Part shown: positions 39,107 through 48,527 of the stretch, one piece after another | Layout: every line of letters begins with the position of its first letter | How positions within the stretch are numbered: the first letter of the stretch is position 1 | Assembly (NCBI GenBank): GCA_963663145.1 | Contig: OY760134.1 | Coordinates: forward strand, 372,001 to 436,000 | Direction: 5' to 3' | Length of the DNA: 64,000 nucleotides | Source of the DNA: Azotimanducus sp963663145 | Lineage (GTDB): Bacteria > Pseudomonadota > Gammaproteobacteria > Pseudomonadales > Azotimanducaceae | Translations under genes and position numbers: made by a program | Notes under the pieces: model-generated | The model's input: the letters and a program-made list of their open reading frames with translations, nothing else | Told to the model about the DNA's origin: nothing | Database searches by the model: none

Positions 39107-39559
39107 TTATGGAGAGGGTTCAACGCCAAGCGAGCGAAGCAGGCGTTCTTCGAAAGACGCATCCGTATCTTCTCTCGCCGCCTCGGCCCTTCTGCCTGCG
39201 CGCGAATCTTGACTCGACCTATATCTTTGCGCTTCGCGCATTTGTGCTTGCCTGAGCATTTCTCTGGCCCGCTGTCGCTCGCGGCGGGCCTGCCAAAGCC
39301 TCAGGTACACGCGCTCGTTATACCGCTGACGGATCGAAACTGTGAGCAAAATTGCGACAAGGATCACCACAACTCCGATCAGGACAAGAGTTTCGAGGTT
39401 CAGGGAGTCGCGCAGGTGCCGAATCAAGCCGAATGACATGGTTAAAGGAACCAACCCCGACACAAGAACACCAATAAAAGTAGACCAACCAGTTATATTG
39501 GTTGATTTGTGTTGTTCGTTCTCCTCCAACTGGCGGATTTCGACTTGATTCCTGTCCAT
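39107..39559 (-). CDS. Small two-helix membrane protein with basic coiled tail
   Basis: I do not recognise this 150-residue protein. Residues about 22-48 (TGWSTFIGVLVSGLVPLTMS region) and 58-80 (LVLIGVVVILVAILLTVS) are membrane helices; the remaining 70 residues are Arg/Glu-rich and probably a cytoplasmic coiled coil (QARRERQRAREMLRQAQM). It ends in FEERLLRSLGVEPSP. It is read towards uppP, 49 bp upstream of it, and divergent from the MerR-TPR gene with the long hairpin in between. Function unknown. Confidence 0.6.
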   Translation of the reverse strand: MDRNQVEIRQLEENEQHKSTNITGWSTFIGVLVSGLVPLTMSFGLIRHLRDSLNLETLVLIGVVVILVAILLTVSIRQRYNERVYLRLWQARRERQRAREMLRQAQMREAQRYRSSQDSRAGRRAEAAREDTDASFEERLLRSLGVEPSP

Positions 39560-39622
39560 ACACCTATTCTACGAGACTTGATTCCACAGAGCACCACCCT
39601 CGAACAAACCCTCGTACCCGTT

Positions 39623-39691
39623 CGGGGACAGGCGCTCCGAGGGGGACAGGCGTACCGAAGGTGCCTGTCCCCCTCGGAGCGCCTGTCCCCG
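39623..39691. repeat. Long perfect inverted repeat built of four GGGGACAGGC heads
   Basis: Two 29-bp arms (39623-39651 and 39663-39691) are perfect reverse complements separated by an 11-nt loop. Each arm holds two heads: + heads at 39624 and 39642, - heads at 39663-39672 and 39681-39690. The 69-nt unit would form a very stable hairpin. It lies in the promoter region of the MerR-like/TPR gene and of the divergent membrane protein gene. Confidence 0.92.
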
Positions 39692-39751
39692 ATCATCCCT
39701 CGGCACCGCCCTGAACTTCAGGTAGAGTCCCAATGGAACCAAGGCATCCAC

Positions 39752-40615
39752 ATGGCGCACCCCCAAGACAACCGAGACAACCAAGACAACGTGGATACGG
39801 CAACCGCGGCACGCCTGTCCGGCCTCTCGATCCGACAAATCCAACGTTGGAGAAAACTCGGCGTTGTCGGCGGCCCTGACGGACGCCTCGGATTTGTCGA
39901 TCTCCGCCTGCTGCGCAGTTTTGCTTCGATTCTGAAGCTCGGCCTCCCAGCTAGGCGCCTGTACCGCGCACTCGAGCGCCATGGCCTTCCCGCAAACTCG
40001 CTCACGACCGACGGTCAATCCCTGCTCTACCGCCGAGACCGAAAGCTCTGGAACGCCGAGACCGGTCAAGGACATATCGACTTCGACCAGACACAAATCT
40101 CTCCACAGTCCGCTGCGCCGCTGAGCTTTTCCGAGCCAAGCCGGAAATCCGATTTGCCCCCTTCCGTGGAGGAGTGGTACGAACTCGCCCTCTCGCTTGA
40201 ACAATCCGATCCCAAGGCCGCCCAAGACATCTACCTTCGGGCGATTCACGCCGACCCCGGCCATGTCCCCTCCCGCATCAATCTCGGCCGTCTCAGGCAA
40301 TTGCGCGGCAATATTTCCGCTGCTGTGCGTCAGTACCGCGAAGCCCTGCGCCTCGACCCCGAGAACCCTGAAGCTCTATACAACCTCGCCACTGTGTTCG
40401 ACGATCTTGAAGAGTGCGAGGTCGCCATCAAGTACTATCAGATTGCCTCCCGAAATATACCGGAGGCGCACCTCCACCTCGTTCGCCTGTATGAAGAGCA
40501 AAAGGACACCATGCGCGCCAAGTGGCATTTGGCCGTTTGGCAAAAGAAGGCCTTAAATCAGCGGGGCGAAGAAACTGAAGAGGACAATGAGGCTCCAACA
40601 GACGAGGAAGACTGA
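39752..40615 (+). CDS. MerR-like DNA-binding domain fused to tetratricopeptide repeats
   Basis: A 287-residue protein starting at ATG 39752 (MAHPQDNRDN); the upstream open frame runs through the hairpin and is not credible. Residues about 15-80 resemble a MerR winged helix (ATAARLSGLSIRQIQRWRKLG, then GFVDLRLLRSFASILKLGL). A linker follows, then about four TPR units from residue 130 on (PKAAQDIYLRAIHADPGH, NISAAVRQYREALRLDPENP, CEVAIKYYQIASRNIPEA). The tail is acidic (EETEEDNEAPTDEED). It is probably a transcription factor regulated by protein partners; the MerR effector domain is replaced by TPRs. Target genes are unknown. Confidence 0.7.
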   Translation: MAHPQDNRDNQDNVDTATAARLSGLSIRQIQRWRKLGVVGGPDGRLGFVDLRLLRSFASILKLGLPARRLYRALERHGLPANSLTTDGQSLLYRRDRKLWNAETGQGHIDFDQTQISPQSAAPLSFSEPSRKSDLPPSVEEWYELALSLEQSDPKAAQDIYLRAIHADPGHVPSRINLGRLRQLRGNISAAVRQYREALRLDPENPEALYNLATVFDDLEECEVAIKYYQIASRNIPEAHLHLVRLYEEQKDTMRAKWHLAVWQKKALNQRGEETEEDNEAPTDEED

Positions 40616-40747
40616 CCTCCAAGATATCAATCTCTCCGACATTCATTCCCTACGCGTCTGACGCGCACCCCCATACCTTATATATACAGACAGAAACAAC
40701 CTTGGGCGAGGGCCAATGTTTGCCTCCCGATCCTTCACCTCAAGGGC

Positions 40748-40794
40748 GCCTGTCCCCCCACGAAGCGCCTGTCCCCCAAAAGGCGCCTGTCCCC
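40748..40794 (-). repeat. Three tandem GCCTGTCCCC units
   Basis: Exact minus-strand heads occupy 40748-40757, 40767-40776 and 40785-40794, spaced 19 and 18 bp, all in one orientation. They lie between the convergent ends of the MerR-TPR gene and feoB. Confidence 0.85.
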
Positions 40795-40829
40795 GAACCG
40801 CGCCCCCATCGCAACCACCCCGCCCACGC

Positions 40830-42953
40830 CTAACCAATCTCCCGAATCGGAATCAAATCCTCCCGGCCAACCCCCCGCCGCAACCCCGATTGCACAAATC
40901 CAAAGTACACACCACCCACCAGCACCCCCATACCCGCAATCCAAAGCAGGCTCTCAACCGGATGCGCACCAAAGCTCCCCACCTGGTAACAAATCACCGC
41001 CAGCGAGTAGGCGAGGGTGATCGACCAGCCAACCGAAAACGCCGCCCAAAACCCGCCGATTTCACGATACAAAACCCCAACCGTCGCCACGCAAGGGACA
41101 TATAAGAGAATGAATATCAAATAGGAGAAGGCCGCCAAATCACCCGAGAAAGAGTCCCGCAGCCGTTCCACCGTGGTCGTCTTACCCGCAAGCTCAACCC
41201 CTTCGGCGGATTTGGTCAACTGATCGAAGGCCAAGGGATCCGTCGCGCTCTCGTCAAGACCACGCAGATTATCCGGCACGGTTTCCGCGGCATCCCTGAG
41301 GCTCTGCCAAAACTCGAACCCACCTTCCTCGGCCTCGTCCGGCCCCGAATAGAGCGCATCAAAGGTGCCCACCACGACCTCCTTGGCGAACATGCCCGTG
41401 AACAGTCCCACCGCCGCCGGCCAATTCTCTTCTTCCACCCCCATGGGCCCAAGCACGGGCGTCATGGTCTTCCCGATCGCCGAGAGCACCGAGGTCTCGG
41501 TGTTCTCGTTGCCAAAGCTCCCGTCCGTACCCCACGAGTTAAGCAGATTGAGCGCGATCACCACCAGCACGATCGCTTTGCCGGCGCGAACGATGAAGTC
41601 CCGCAGCCTATGCCAAGCCAAGCGCAGAATATTCCCAAGCCGCGGCAGATGATAGGTGGGCATTTCCAGTATGAACCCACCTGAAGGCCGCGCCACCAGT
41701 CGGCCACGCATGAGAAGCACGGTTCCTACGGCGACAAGGATGCCCAGGAGGTAGAGAAGGAACACCATCTCTGCGGCATAGCCGCGGAAGAAGGCGGCTG
41801 CGAACAGCGCATACACGGTGAGCCGCGCACCGCAGGACATATAGGGTGCCATCAGCGCCGCGAGCACTCTCTCCGAATTGCCGGAGAGCGACCGCGTTGC
41901 CATCACCGCCGGCACGTTGCACCCGAACCCGAGGATCAATGGCAAAAACGCGTGCCCCGGAAGGCCCGCTTGGCGCAGCAGTCGGTCCATCAGGAAAGCT
42001 GCCCGCGCCATGTACCCGGAATTCTCAAGAAACGAGAGGCAAACAAATAGCGTTCCGATAATAGGTATAAAGGTTGCAACCAACGCGATGCCGCCACCAA
42101 CTCCATCGGCAAGAAAAGCTACCAGAAAGGTTGGCAGGCCAAGGGAGGTCAGCAGCGCTCTCGTCCCTTCGACGAAGAGCGTGTTCCCGACACCGTCGAA
42201 GAGGTCAATGAACGCCCCGCCGACACCGATGGTGACCAGAAACATGAGGTACACCACGAAGAAGAAGAAGGGTAGCGCAAGGACAGGATTCAGCAAAACC
42301 GAATCGAGAACATCTGTCAACTGCCGACCCTTCTTTTCGCCCTTCACCACATCCGCGAGCAGCAGGTCGACAACCTTGTAGCGTTCATCCGCGTTCGGTG
42401 CCCTGAACCTTGTGGTGCGCTTGGCAGCCTTCTCCTTATCTCCGGCCATACCCTTGCGCGCCCTGCGTTGGATCGCGGCTTTGAGATCGTCGATACCCTC
42501 TCGGCGGCTCGCGGTCACTGCCACCACTTCACAGCCGAGCCGCTCAGCGAGCCGAAGCGTGTTGATCTTGAGGCCTTGACGATGTGCGAGATCGCTCATG
42601 TTGAGCGCCACCACGAGTGGTAGCTTCATCTGTAGCAGTTGCGTGGCGAGATAGAGACCGCGATTGAGCAAGGTGGCATCGAGCGTGCAGACGACCACAT
42701 CGGACTCGTCGGCGAGAAGGTAACTGCAGGCGATCCTCTGATCGAGCGCGAGCGAGCTTTGCTCTGCGGAAAAATCGGATATTCCCGGAAGGTCGGTGAG
42801 TTCGACTTCATCCTCGCCCGCGGAAAAGCGCCCAATCTTCTGCTCGACCGTGACACCGGGCCAATTGCCGATCCGTTGCCGCGCGCCGGTGAGTGCGTTA
42901 AAGAGTGTTGACTTGCCGACGTTGGGGTTGCCGGCGAGCGCCGCGCGTATCAT
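40830..42953 (-). CDS. feoB: Ferrous iron transport protein B
   Basis: FeoB imports Fe2+ through the inner membrane. The 707-residue protein opens with a G domain: GNPNVGKSTLFN (P-loop), the switch region NWPGVTVE, DLPG and the NMSD specificity motif, which replaces NKxD as usual in FeoB. A GDI-like helical region precedes the membrane part, where gate motifs appear (GFGCNVPAVMATR near the middle). The start overlaps feoA by 4 bp. The C-terminus lacks a cysteine-rich FeoC-like tail. No clear Fur box was found upstream of feoA. Confidence 0.96.
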   Translation of the reverse strand: MIRAALAGNPNVGKSTLFNALTGARQRIGNWPGVTVEQKIGRFSAGEDEVELTDLPGISDFSAEQSSLALDQRIACSYLLADESDVVVCTLDATLLNRGLYLATQLLQMKLPLVVALNMSDLAHRQGLKINTLRLAERLGCEVVAVTASRREGIDDLKAAIQRRARKGMAGDKEKAAKRTTRFRAPNADERYKVVDLLLADVVKGEKKGRQLTDVLDSVLLNPVLALPFFFFVVYLMFLVTIGVGGAFIDLFDGVGNTLFVEGTRALLTSLGLPTFLVAFLADGVGGGIALVATFIPIIGTLFVCLSFLENSGYMARAAFLMDRLLRQAGLPGHAFLPLILGFGCNVPAVMATRSLSGNSERVLAALMAPYMSCGARLTVYALFAAAFFRGYAAEMVFLLYLLGILVAVGTVLLMRGRLVARPSGGFILEMPTYHLPRLGNILRLAWHRLRDFIVRAGKAIVLVVIALNLLNSWGTDGSFGNENTETSVLSAIGKTMTPVLGPMGVEEENWPAAVGLFTGMFAKEVVVGTFDALYSGPDEAEEGGFEFWQSLRDAAETVPDNLRGLDESATDPLAFDQLTKSAEGVELAGKTTTVERLRDSFSGDLAAFSYLIFILLYVPCVATVGVLYREIGGFWAAFSVGWSITLAYSLAVICYQVGSFGAHPVESLLWIAGMGVLVGGVYFGFVQSGLRRGVGREDLIPIREIG

Positions 42954-43177
42954 GTCTCGACCTCCAGCAGCAGTGCTTCCACTTCGCTGCGTCTGAGGGC
43001 GATGCGCGTGCCGCGCACCAAGAGCTGAACTGGATCGCCAAAGGGTGCCTGCCTCAAAAACTCGATTCGCGCACCATGTGTTAGTCCCAAGCTCTGTAGC
43101 CGTTTCGCGTAGCTGCCGGCTTCATCAACAAAGCCCACAACCCGCGCAACGGGATGCTTCTTGCCAAGCTTAATCAT
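42950..43177 (-). CDS. feoA: Ferrous iron transport protein A
   Basis: FeoA is a small SH3-like cytoplasmic protein that supports FeoB. I choose the ATG at 43177 (MIKLGKKHPVARVVGF), giving 75 residues, the usual FeoA size; an in-frame ATG at 43225 would add 16 unsupported residues. Typical features are KRLQSLGLTHGARIE and DPVQLLVRGTRIALRRSEV. Its stop overlaps the feoB start (ATGA), so the two are translationally coupled. Confidence 0.92.
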   Translation of the reverse strand: MIKLGKKHPVARVVGFVDEAGSYAKRLQSLGLTHGARIEFLRQAPFGDPVQLLVRGTRIALRRSEVEALLLEVET

Positions 43178-43347
43178 CAATCCACGCGCAGCCGAGGCGA
43201 CTCCATACCAACAGCCAACATTCAAACAACAACCATTCTCTATTGCAACAAAGCCCCACCGTTCGGTCGATTTGCTCGCGTGCCCCTCGGCTCACGCCGC
43301 AGTGCGGTGGTTAAACCATGCAACAACCTCAGAGCCGCATTAATAGC

Positions 43348-43374
43348 GCCTGTCCCCCGACGGTGCCTGTCCCC
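43348..43374 (-). repeat. Two tandem GCCTGTCCCC units upstream of feoA
   Basis: Exact minus-strand heads occupy 43348-43357 and 43365-43374. They lie about 170 bp upstream of feoA and are the last copies on this side of the window. Confidence 0.85.
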
Positions 43375-43985
43375 GCGAGCCCCGAAGAAGAGAACGACTC
43401 GGGCGCCTTTCCTCACCAAGGCCCAATAAACCTGCTCGCGCCTACTGTGAATCTCGCTGAGGGCGGCCGTTGATGACCTATCACGTCGAAGTCGATGAAT
43501 CGATTGGTAAACCCATAGTTGTGAAGGAATGGATTTGATGGAAGCGGCATCGCTACGGAGCGCCATTCAGATTTCTCGAGTACGTCCTCGGCTTTGGGCG
43601 AGTTGTTTCGGGGAAGTGCCAGACTCGCAAGATGGGCGGGTGTCCGTTCGCTAGAGTTCTTCCGATACTCTCGCCGTCAACGCTCTAGGTCAGCTGGCTG
43701 AGAACCCTAGGGTGGTCGCGCTGTGAAATTTCACTATGGGATGGCATGTGTCCGATCTCTCGTCTGACGATGCGAAGGGACAACCGGAAGCGGGGCCGCA
43801 ACAACGTCTAAGCAAGACCGGCGACAATCTGGCCAACGTTATGCGGTGCCTTGTCGAAGAGCATAAGGATAGCCTAATTCTATTTTCAAGAGGCTTAGAC
43901 AAACACTGCTCAAGTTTGAGAGCGTGACAGCGAATCCAATGCCCGACGGACGACCGTTGACAATCCTTGACTGTTGATAATTCAT
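43375..43985. other. Gene-free stretch between the feoA repeats and the TonB receptor
   Basis: Open frames up to about 108 codons occur here but have no recognisable family, no good ribosome binding site and Arg/Ser-rich translations. I found no tRNA, terminator with T-tract or clear remnant. The region probably holds only the promoters of feoAB (towards the left) and the TonB receptor (right end). Confidence 0.4.
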
Positions 43986-44014
43986 TTGACAACGCCCCTC
44001 ACATCACTTACAAA
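43986..44014 (+). promoter_or_regulatory. Possible sigma-70 promoter of the TonB receptor
   Basis: TTGACA at 43986-43991 is followed after 17 bp by TACAAA at 44009-44014, a perfect -35 with a 4-of-6 -10. Transcription would begin near 44021 and leave a leader of about 75 bases before the ATG at 44097. A second TTGACA at 43957 has no good partner. Confidence 0.35.
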
Positions 44015-44096
44015 GACAGAATTATGGAAGCTGCGGATCTTAGGATGTGATTTGGTAGCTTCTTGCCCAAATAATGCACCATCAGGAGAGGGTCCA

Positions 44097-47000
44097 ATGA
44101 AACCACGCCTGCTTCGATCCAGCACCGTCATTGCCTTTTTGTTTGGTCTAGTGTTCCCTCCGGCGCTTGCAATGGCCGAAGAAGAGGAAAAACGCACAGG
44201 CCGACAGATCGAGAACGTGATCGTCACCGCGGAACGGCGGGAATCAACCGTCCAAGATACGGCGATTTCCATTACCGCCTTCACGGATGAGTTTCTTGAG
44301 GACTTCGGGATTCGAAACCAGGAAGACCTTCAGAACTTCATTCCCGCGACGACCATTCAGCCATACGACTTGTCGATCAGGGGGATTGGTCGCCTGTTCC
44401 GCGCATTGGGGGGCGACCCGGGCGTGGCGACCTATGTCAATGGCACCTACTCGGAAGATTTCGGGATAGTTTCGACCGAAGGTGGGCTGTATGACATAGA
44501 GCGCATCGAAGTGCTTCGCGGACCGCAGGGTACGCTCTATGGAAGAAACGGCATAGGTGGTGCGGTGAATTTCCATACGAGGAAACCGCACGGAGAGCTT
44601 GAAGGACACCTGAGAACGGTGCTCGGGACGCATCAGACGCAGGATCTTTATGGGACTCTCAACTTTCCCATCCTGAAAGACACGCTCAACGCACGCTTCA
44701 ACGCCACTCGGCGCGACCGAAACGGCGTGATGAACGATTTGACGCCCGGGGCTCCGCACATCAACGACTGGGGCGACACCAACTATGCCCTCTCGTTGCA
44801 ATGGACGCCGACCGAGAACATCACCATGGACTTGCGGGTCAATGATCGCGATTACAAGCGCATGATGTCGGGTGCGCAGGGAGCCGGTGCCATCCTGATC
44901 AGTGAGAATGGTGGCTTGGGTGATGAGATTACCGGCGGACAGAGGAACACCAGTGCCATGGTGCACGGCTACCGACCAGTGGACCCGACTGTAGGCACCT
45001 GTGATTCGCAGGTGCCTGCGATTGGAGTGCGCAGTGTGCGTGGGGTCCCGAGCCCCAATTGTGTGGTTGCCGGGAAGGAGGTATTCGATTTCACTTGGAA
45101 TGGCATCACACGGTATGGTCAGCGCCTAGTGCCTGGGATTGATCCTGCAGGGCTGCAATTCGACCCCATCACCGGCGGACTAGACTACGGTGAAGTGCAG
45201 AACAGGTTCGGTCGTCCGAACTATGCGTACAACTGGTATAACCCGCTTGCGCAGCCGGTGGTCAATCAGAATCTCGACGATGGGTTACTGGGGAATGGTG
45301 TGACTGTGCCGAGCTTGACCGGCAGCGAACTGGTCACCAACACCAATGGCTACAACGACGAGTACTTTGACCACAATGCCGCCTATTTCAATGCCGAATG
45401 GGTTGTGAGTGACTGGTTCAGCGTGAAGTATATCGGTCAGTACACGGAGTACTTCTATTCGCGCGTCACCGACGATGACCGCACCGGCAACTTTTACGAT
45501 CAACAGTTTTACGCGGCGCAGCAGAACGAGAACTATCAGCACGAGGTGCAGTTCTTTATCGATATAGGGCAGGATATACAGATCACCTCGGGACTCTTTT
45601 GGTTTGGAAACGACATAAGGCAACAACTCGACTTTCATTCACCGGAAGGCTGGTCTAGGTATACGGCGCCGGCGAACTTCGGCCCAGCTGGTACGCACAT
45701 TCAGTTGGCGGGGGCGATGATCCCGCTAGGCGTGACGGATGCTGTCTTCACCGACCTGACCGGAGCGCTCGGGCAGGTTGACACCTTTTCCGCGAGAGAC
45801 TACTTCCGTAGTGGCGGCGGGCCAGTCGGTATTGGCACCCTCATCGGCAATCCTGCGGCAGCGCTCGGGGGCATTAATTTAGCGGGCGCGGGCGTGTTGC
45901 CTGGTGGTGCTTTCAACGATCCGAGCATCAAAGAGGCAGTGCTGCTGTATGGGCTGTGGCTCGGAGACCGAGGGAGTGCGGTCACCGACGGAGATCCCAC
46001 ACTGGGCACGACGGCGACTTGGGATACCACCAACGAAACCGACGCCTTTGCCATGTATGCGCAGGGCGAATGGCAGATGACTCCGAAATGGGCGTTGACG
46101 CTTGGTATTCGATTGGCTGAAGACGACAAAAAGGGGACAGAAGGGCTGTTTCTATACCACGAAATTCCCTTGACTCCTGCGCTACTCTATACCTACAACC
46201 GCGCGACCGGAGCGCTGCGTCCGGACGGCGACCCCACCGGGCGCGAGCATATTCGCTTTACCGGCATTCCGACTGCGCGCTCGCTTTGGCGGAGCATGGA
46301 CAATGAGTACGACGATCTCACTTGGCGGGTCAACGTGGACTTCACCCCAACCGATGATGTCCTCACTTATTTCTCGGTCACTACAGGCTACCGTGCTGGA
46401 GGATTCAACCTCGGATACTATTCGCAAGTGCCCACCTACGATCAAGAGACTTTAATCGCCTACGAATTGGGCTACAAAGGTCAGCTGCTTGAGAATACTT
46501 TACAGGTCAACGCCTCAATCTATTTGTACGAGTATGAAGACATCCACCTTCAGTCGATCGGACAAAGCTATTTGGGCGGAAATAACACCTCGGTTGTCAA
46601 TGGCCCTGACGCGGAAACCCGCGGCTTTGAGATTGAGGCCCTGTGGCTCGCCACCGAGCAGCTTACCCTCGGCCTCAACTATAGCTATACGGACTCGGAA
46701 TACCTGCAGGACTATGTGCTGAACGGCATCCCGGGGGTGCTTGCTTCTACCAATCCGCACGCGCCTGCCTCCCTTTACACGCCGGAAGAACTGCGATACT
46801 CCATCAAGGGCAAGCAGTTGCCGCGAGTACCGAAGAACAAGATTGCTTCATGGGCGGAGTACAAATGGTCGCTTGGTGACTTGGGCAATATGGTGTTGTC
46901 GAGTACCTTTTCATGGACTGATGAGTTCCCGGCGGCCGGGCGTCCAGTGGGCGACCTTCCCATTGATACCGCACCCTCATTCATGCGCTGGGATGCGCGC

Positions 47001-47186
47001 TTGGGCTGGGCGACTGCGGACCGAGCATGGGAGGTCACCGGTTTCGTCAACAACATCACGGACGAGATTGGTATTCGCAACGTCTTTACCTATGATGAAT
47101 CGCAAGGCTATCGACGCGTCGTCGAACCCACGCTGCCGCGCATGGCTGGCATAGAGGTTCAATACAGGTTTGGTGCCTACGACTGA
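44097..47186 (+). CDS. TonB-dependent outer-membrane receptor
   Basis: A 1029-residue outer-membrane receptor. ATG 44097 (MKPRLLRSSTVIAF) is preceded by AGGAGAGG; the signal peptide ends near ALAMAEE. NVIVTAERR after it is a TonB-box-like start, followed by a plug domain (RGPQGTLYGRNGIGGAVNF). The barrel is long, with large extracellular loops around residues 280-460 and 560-640, and ends in GIEVQYRFGAYD. The size and plug type fit the broad gammaproteobacterial group of receptors for carbohydrates or other organic ligands rather than classic siderophore receptors; the ligand is unknown. A terminator follows. Confidence 0.92.
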   Translation: MKPRLLRSSTVIAFLFGLVFPPALAMAEEEEKRTGRQIENVIVTAERRESTVQDTAISITAFTDEFLEDFGIRNQEDLQNFIPATTIQPYDLSIRGIGRLFRALGGDPGVATYVNGTYSEDFGIVSTEGGLYDIERIEVLRGPQGTLYGRNGIGGAVNFHTRKPHGELEGHLRTVLGTHQTQDLYGTLNFPILKDTLNARFNATRRDRNGVMNDLTPGAPHINDWGDTNYALSLQWTPTENITMDLRVNDRDYKRMMSGAQGAGAILISENGGLGDEITGGQRNTSAMVHGYRPVDPTVGTCDSQVPAIGVRSVRGVPSPNCVVAGKEVFDFTWNGITRYGQRLVPGIDPAGLQFDPITGGLDYGEVQNRFGRPNYAYNWYNPLAQPVVNQNLDDGLLGNGVTVPSLTGSELVTNTNGYNDEYFDHNAAYFNAEWVVSDWFSVKYIGQYTEYFYSRVTDDDRTGNFYDQQFYAAQQNENYQHEVQFFIDIGQDIQITSGLFWFGNDIRQQLDFHSPEGWSRYTAPANFGPAGTHIQLAGAMIPLGVTDAVFTDLTGALGQVDTFSARDYFRSGGGPVGIGTLIGNPAAALGGINLAGAGVLPGGAFNDPSIKEAVLLYGLWLGDRGSAVTDGDPTLGTTATWDTTNETDAFAMYAQGEWQMTPKWALTLGIRLAEDDKKGTEGLFLYHEIPLTPALLYTYNRATGALRPDGDPTGREHIRFTGIPTARSLWRSMDNEYDDLTWRVNVDFTPTDDVLTYFSVTTGYRAGGFNLGYYSQVPTYDQETLIAYELGYKGQLLENTLQVNASIYLYEYEDIHLQSIGQSYLGGNNTSVVNGPDAETRGFEIEALWLATEQLTLGLNYSYTDSEYLQDYVLNGIPGVLASTNPHAPASLYTPEELRYSIKGKQLPRVPKNKIASWAEYKWSLGDLGNMVLSSTFSWTDEFPAAGRPVGDLPIDTAPSFMRWDARLGWATADRAWEVTGFVNNITDEIGIRNVFTYDESQGYRRVVEPTLPRMAGIEVQYRFGAYD

Positions 47187-47207
47187 AGCGCAGCGATGCT
47201 AAGTCCT

Positions 47208-47239
47208 GAAGGGCGCTCTTGAGCGCCCTTCGCTTTTTT
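47208..47239 (+). terminator. Intrinsic terminator after the TonB receptor gene
   Basis: GAAGGGCGCT (47208-47217) and AGCGCCCTTC (47222-47231) form a perfect 10-bp stem with a 4-nt loop, followed by GC and six T residues (47234-47239). It lies 22 bp after the receptor stop and just before the Shine-Dalgarno of the next gene. Confidence 0.9.
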
Positions 47240-47252
47240 GAGGAGGCTTCAA

Positions 47253-48416
47253 TTGGAAATTGTGCGCGGAGAACGTCCAGAAACACAGATGATCCATGCT
47301 GGCGAGCCGTCCCCGCGCATTGTGGGATCGGTCGTCATGCCAGTCTTTCAATCCTCGACCTATGAGAGTGTTGAAGGCGAGGATTATCACGACATCGGCT
47401 ATATCCGCCTCAGCAACACGCCCAATCATCGTGCGCTTGCCGCGAAGTTGAGCGCGCTTGAGGCGAGCGAAACGGCGCTTCTCTTCGCGAGCGGCATGGC
47501 AGCCATTACCACAAGTCTGTTGGCGCATCTGTCTCCGGGTGGACATCTACTCATTGGTGCCTGTCTCTATGGTGCTACGCATGGTTTCGTGTTTGGCATG
47601 CTTGAGAAGTTTGGTGTCAGCTATAGCGTGATAGACATCAATGCGCCCGAAACTTGGAAGGGTCAACTGTGCGACAAGTCTCGAGTCATCTATACAGAGG
47701 TCATGACCAACCCTTTGCTCGAAGTCGCCGATCATGAGGCGGTGGTGCGATTCGCCAAGGCGCATGGACTGGTCTCCATGATCGACAACACTTTCGCGAG
47801 TCCGGTGAATTTTCGCCCATGTGAATTTGGCTACGACTTGTCGATTCAGAGTGCCACCAAGTATCTGAATGGCCACTCGGACATCGTCGCCGGCACAGTG
47901 GCGGGAAGCCAGGCGCATATCGACCCCATCAAGCAGCAGCTTGACTATTTGGGCGGGTGCATGGATCCGCATCAGGCATGGTTATTGCACCGAGGGATCA
48001 AGACCTTGGCGGTGAGGGTGGGGTGCCAGAACGCCAATGCGGCGCGGCTAGCAGAGGTGCTTTCCGAGCACTCCACGGTGTTCGCCGTGAATTACCCAGG
48101 CCTCCCTTCTTCCCCATGGCATGAGCGTGCCGATGCGCTGTTTGATGGCTTCGGCGGCATGCTGAGCTTTGAGCCGGACACAAGTCCGGAGGGAGCCGAA
48201 GCCTTGTTGAAGGCACTTGAGATTCCCATACTCGCTCCAAGCCTTGGAGGTGTTGAATCCCTCGTGACCTTGCCCGCAAAGACCTCTCACGCGGGATTGA
48301 GCAAAGCGCAGCGGGAAGAAATGGGCGTTTCGGATCGTCTCATCCGTGTCTCGGTGGGCATAGAACACATAGAAGATTTGATAGTGGACTTCGAACGAGC
48401 GCTGGCTTCAATCTAG
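47253..48416 (+). CDS. Cys/Met-metabolism PLP-dependent enzyme
   Basis: A 387-residue fold-type I PLP enzyme of the cystathionine gamma-synthase/gamma-lyase/methionine gamma-lyase group. The start is probably TTG 47253, six bases after AGGAGG. Motifs: ETQMIHAGEP, the PLP-phosphate region LLFASGMAAITTSL and the Schiff-base lysine in QSATKYLNGHSDIVAG. It carries no CGS-specific marker I can see, and the residue set (for example HRGIKTLAVR) fits a lyase equally. The substrate is unassigned. It begins immediately after the receptor terminator, so it needs its own promoter or read-through. Confidence 0.87.
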   Translation: MEIVRGERPETQMIHAGEPSPRIVGSVVMPVFQSSTYESVEGEDYHDIGYIRLSNTPNHRALAAKLSALEASETALLFASGMAAITTSLLAHLSPGGHLLIGACLYGATHGFVFGMLEKFGVSYSVIDINAPETWKGQLCDKSRVIYTEVMTNPLLEVADHEAVVRFAKAHGLVSMIDNTFASPVNFRPCEFGYDLSIQSATKYLNGHSDIVAGTVAGSQAHIDPIKQQLDYLGGCMDPHQAWLLHRGIKTLAVRVGCQNANAARLAEVLSEHSTVFAVNYPGLPSSPWHERADALFDGFGGMLSFEPDTSPEGAEALLKALEIPILAPSLGGVESLVTLPAKTSHAGLSKAQREEMGVSDRLIRVSVGIEHIEDLIVDFERALASI

Positions 48417-48527
48417 ACTCCGGGCAGCCCATGGGGTCTGTCTCGCACAAGAAAAAGCGCGATATCCAGCAGAGAATGTGGCGAAAGTCGCACATGGTCT
48501 TTCCACCAAAGGGTGCAGGATGCACAT

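Noticed and set aside
39509..39751. 81-residue N-terminal extension of the MerR-TPR protein
   Set aside because: It would translate both arms of the perfect hairpin and overlap the divergent gene start.
43473..43700. Possible small gene starting MTYHVEVDES
   Set aside because: The frame stops after about 20 codons and nothing recognisable follows.
46132..46141. GGGGACAGAA in the TonB receptor gene
   Set aside because: The head is incomplete (lacks GGC) and lies in intact coding sequence.
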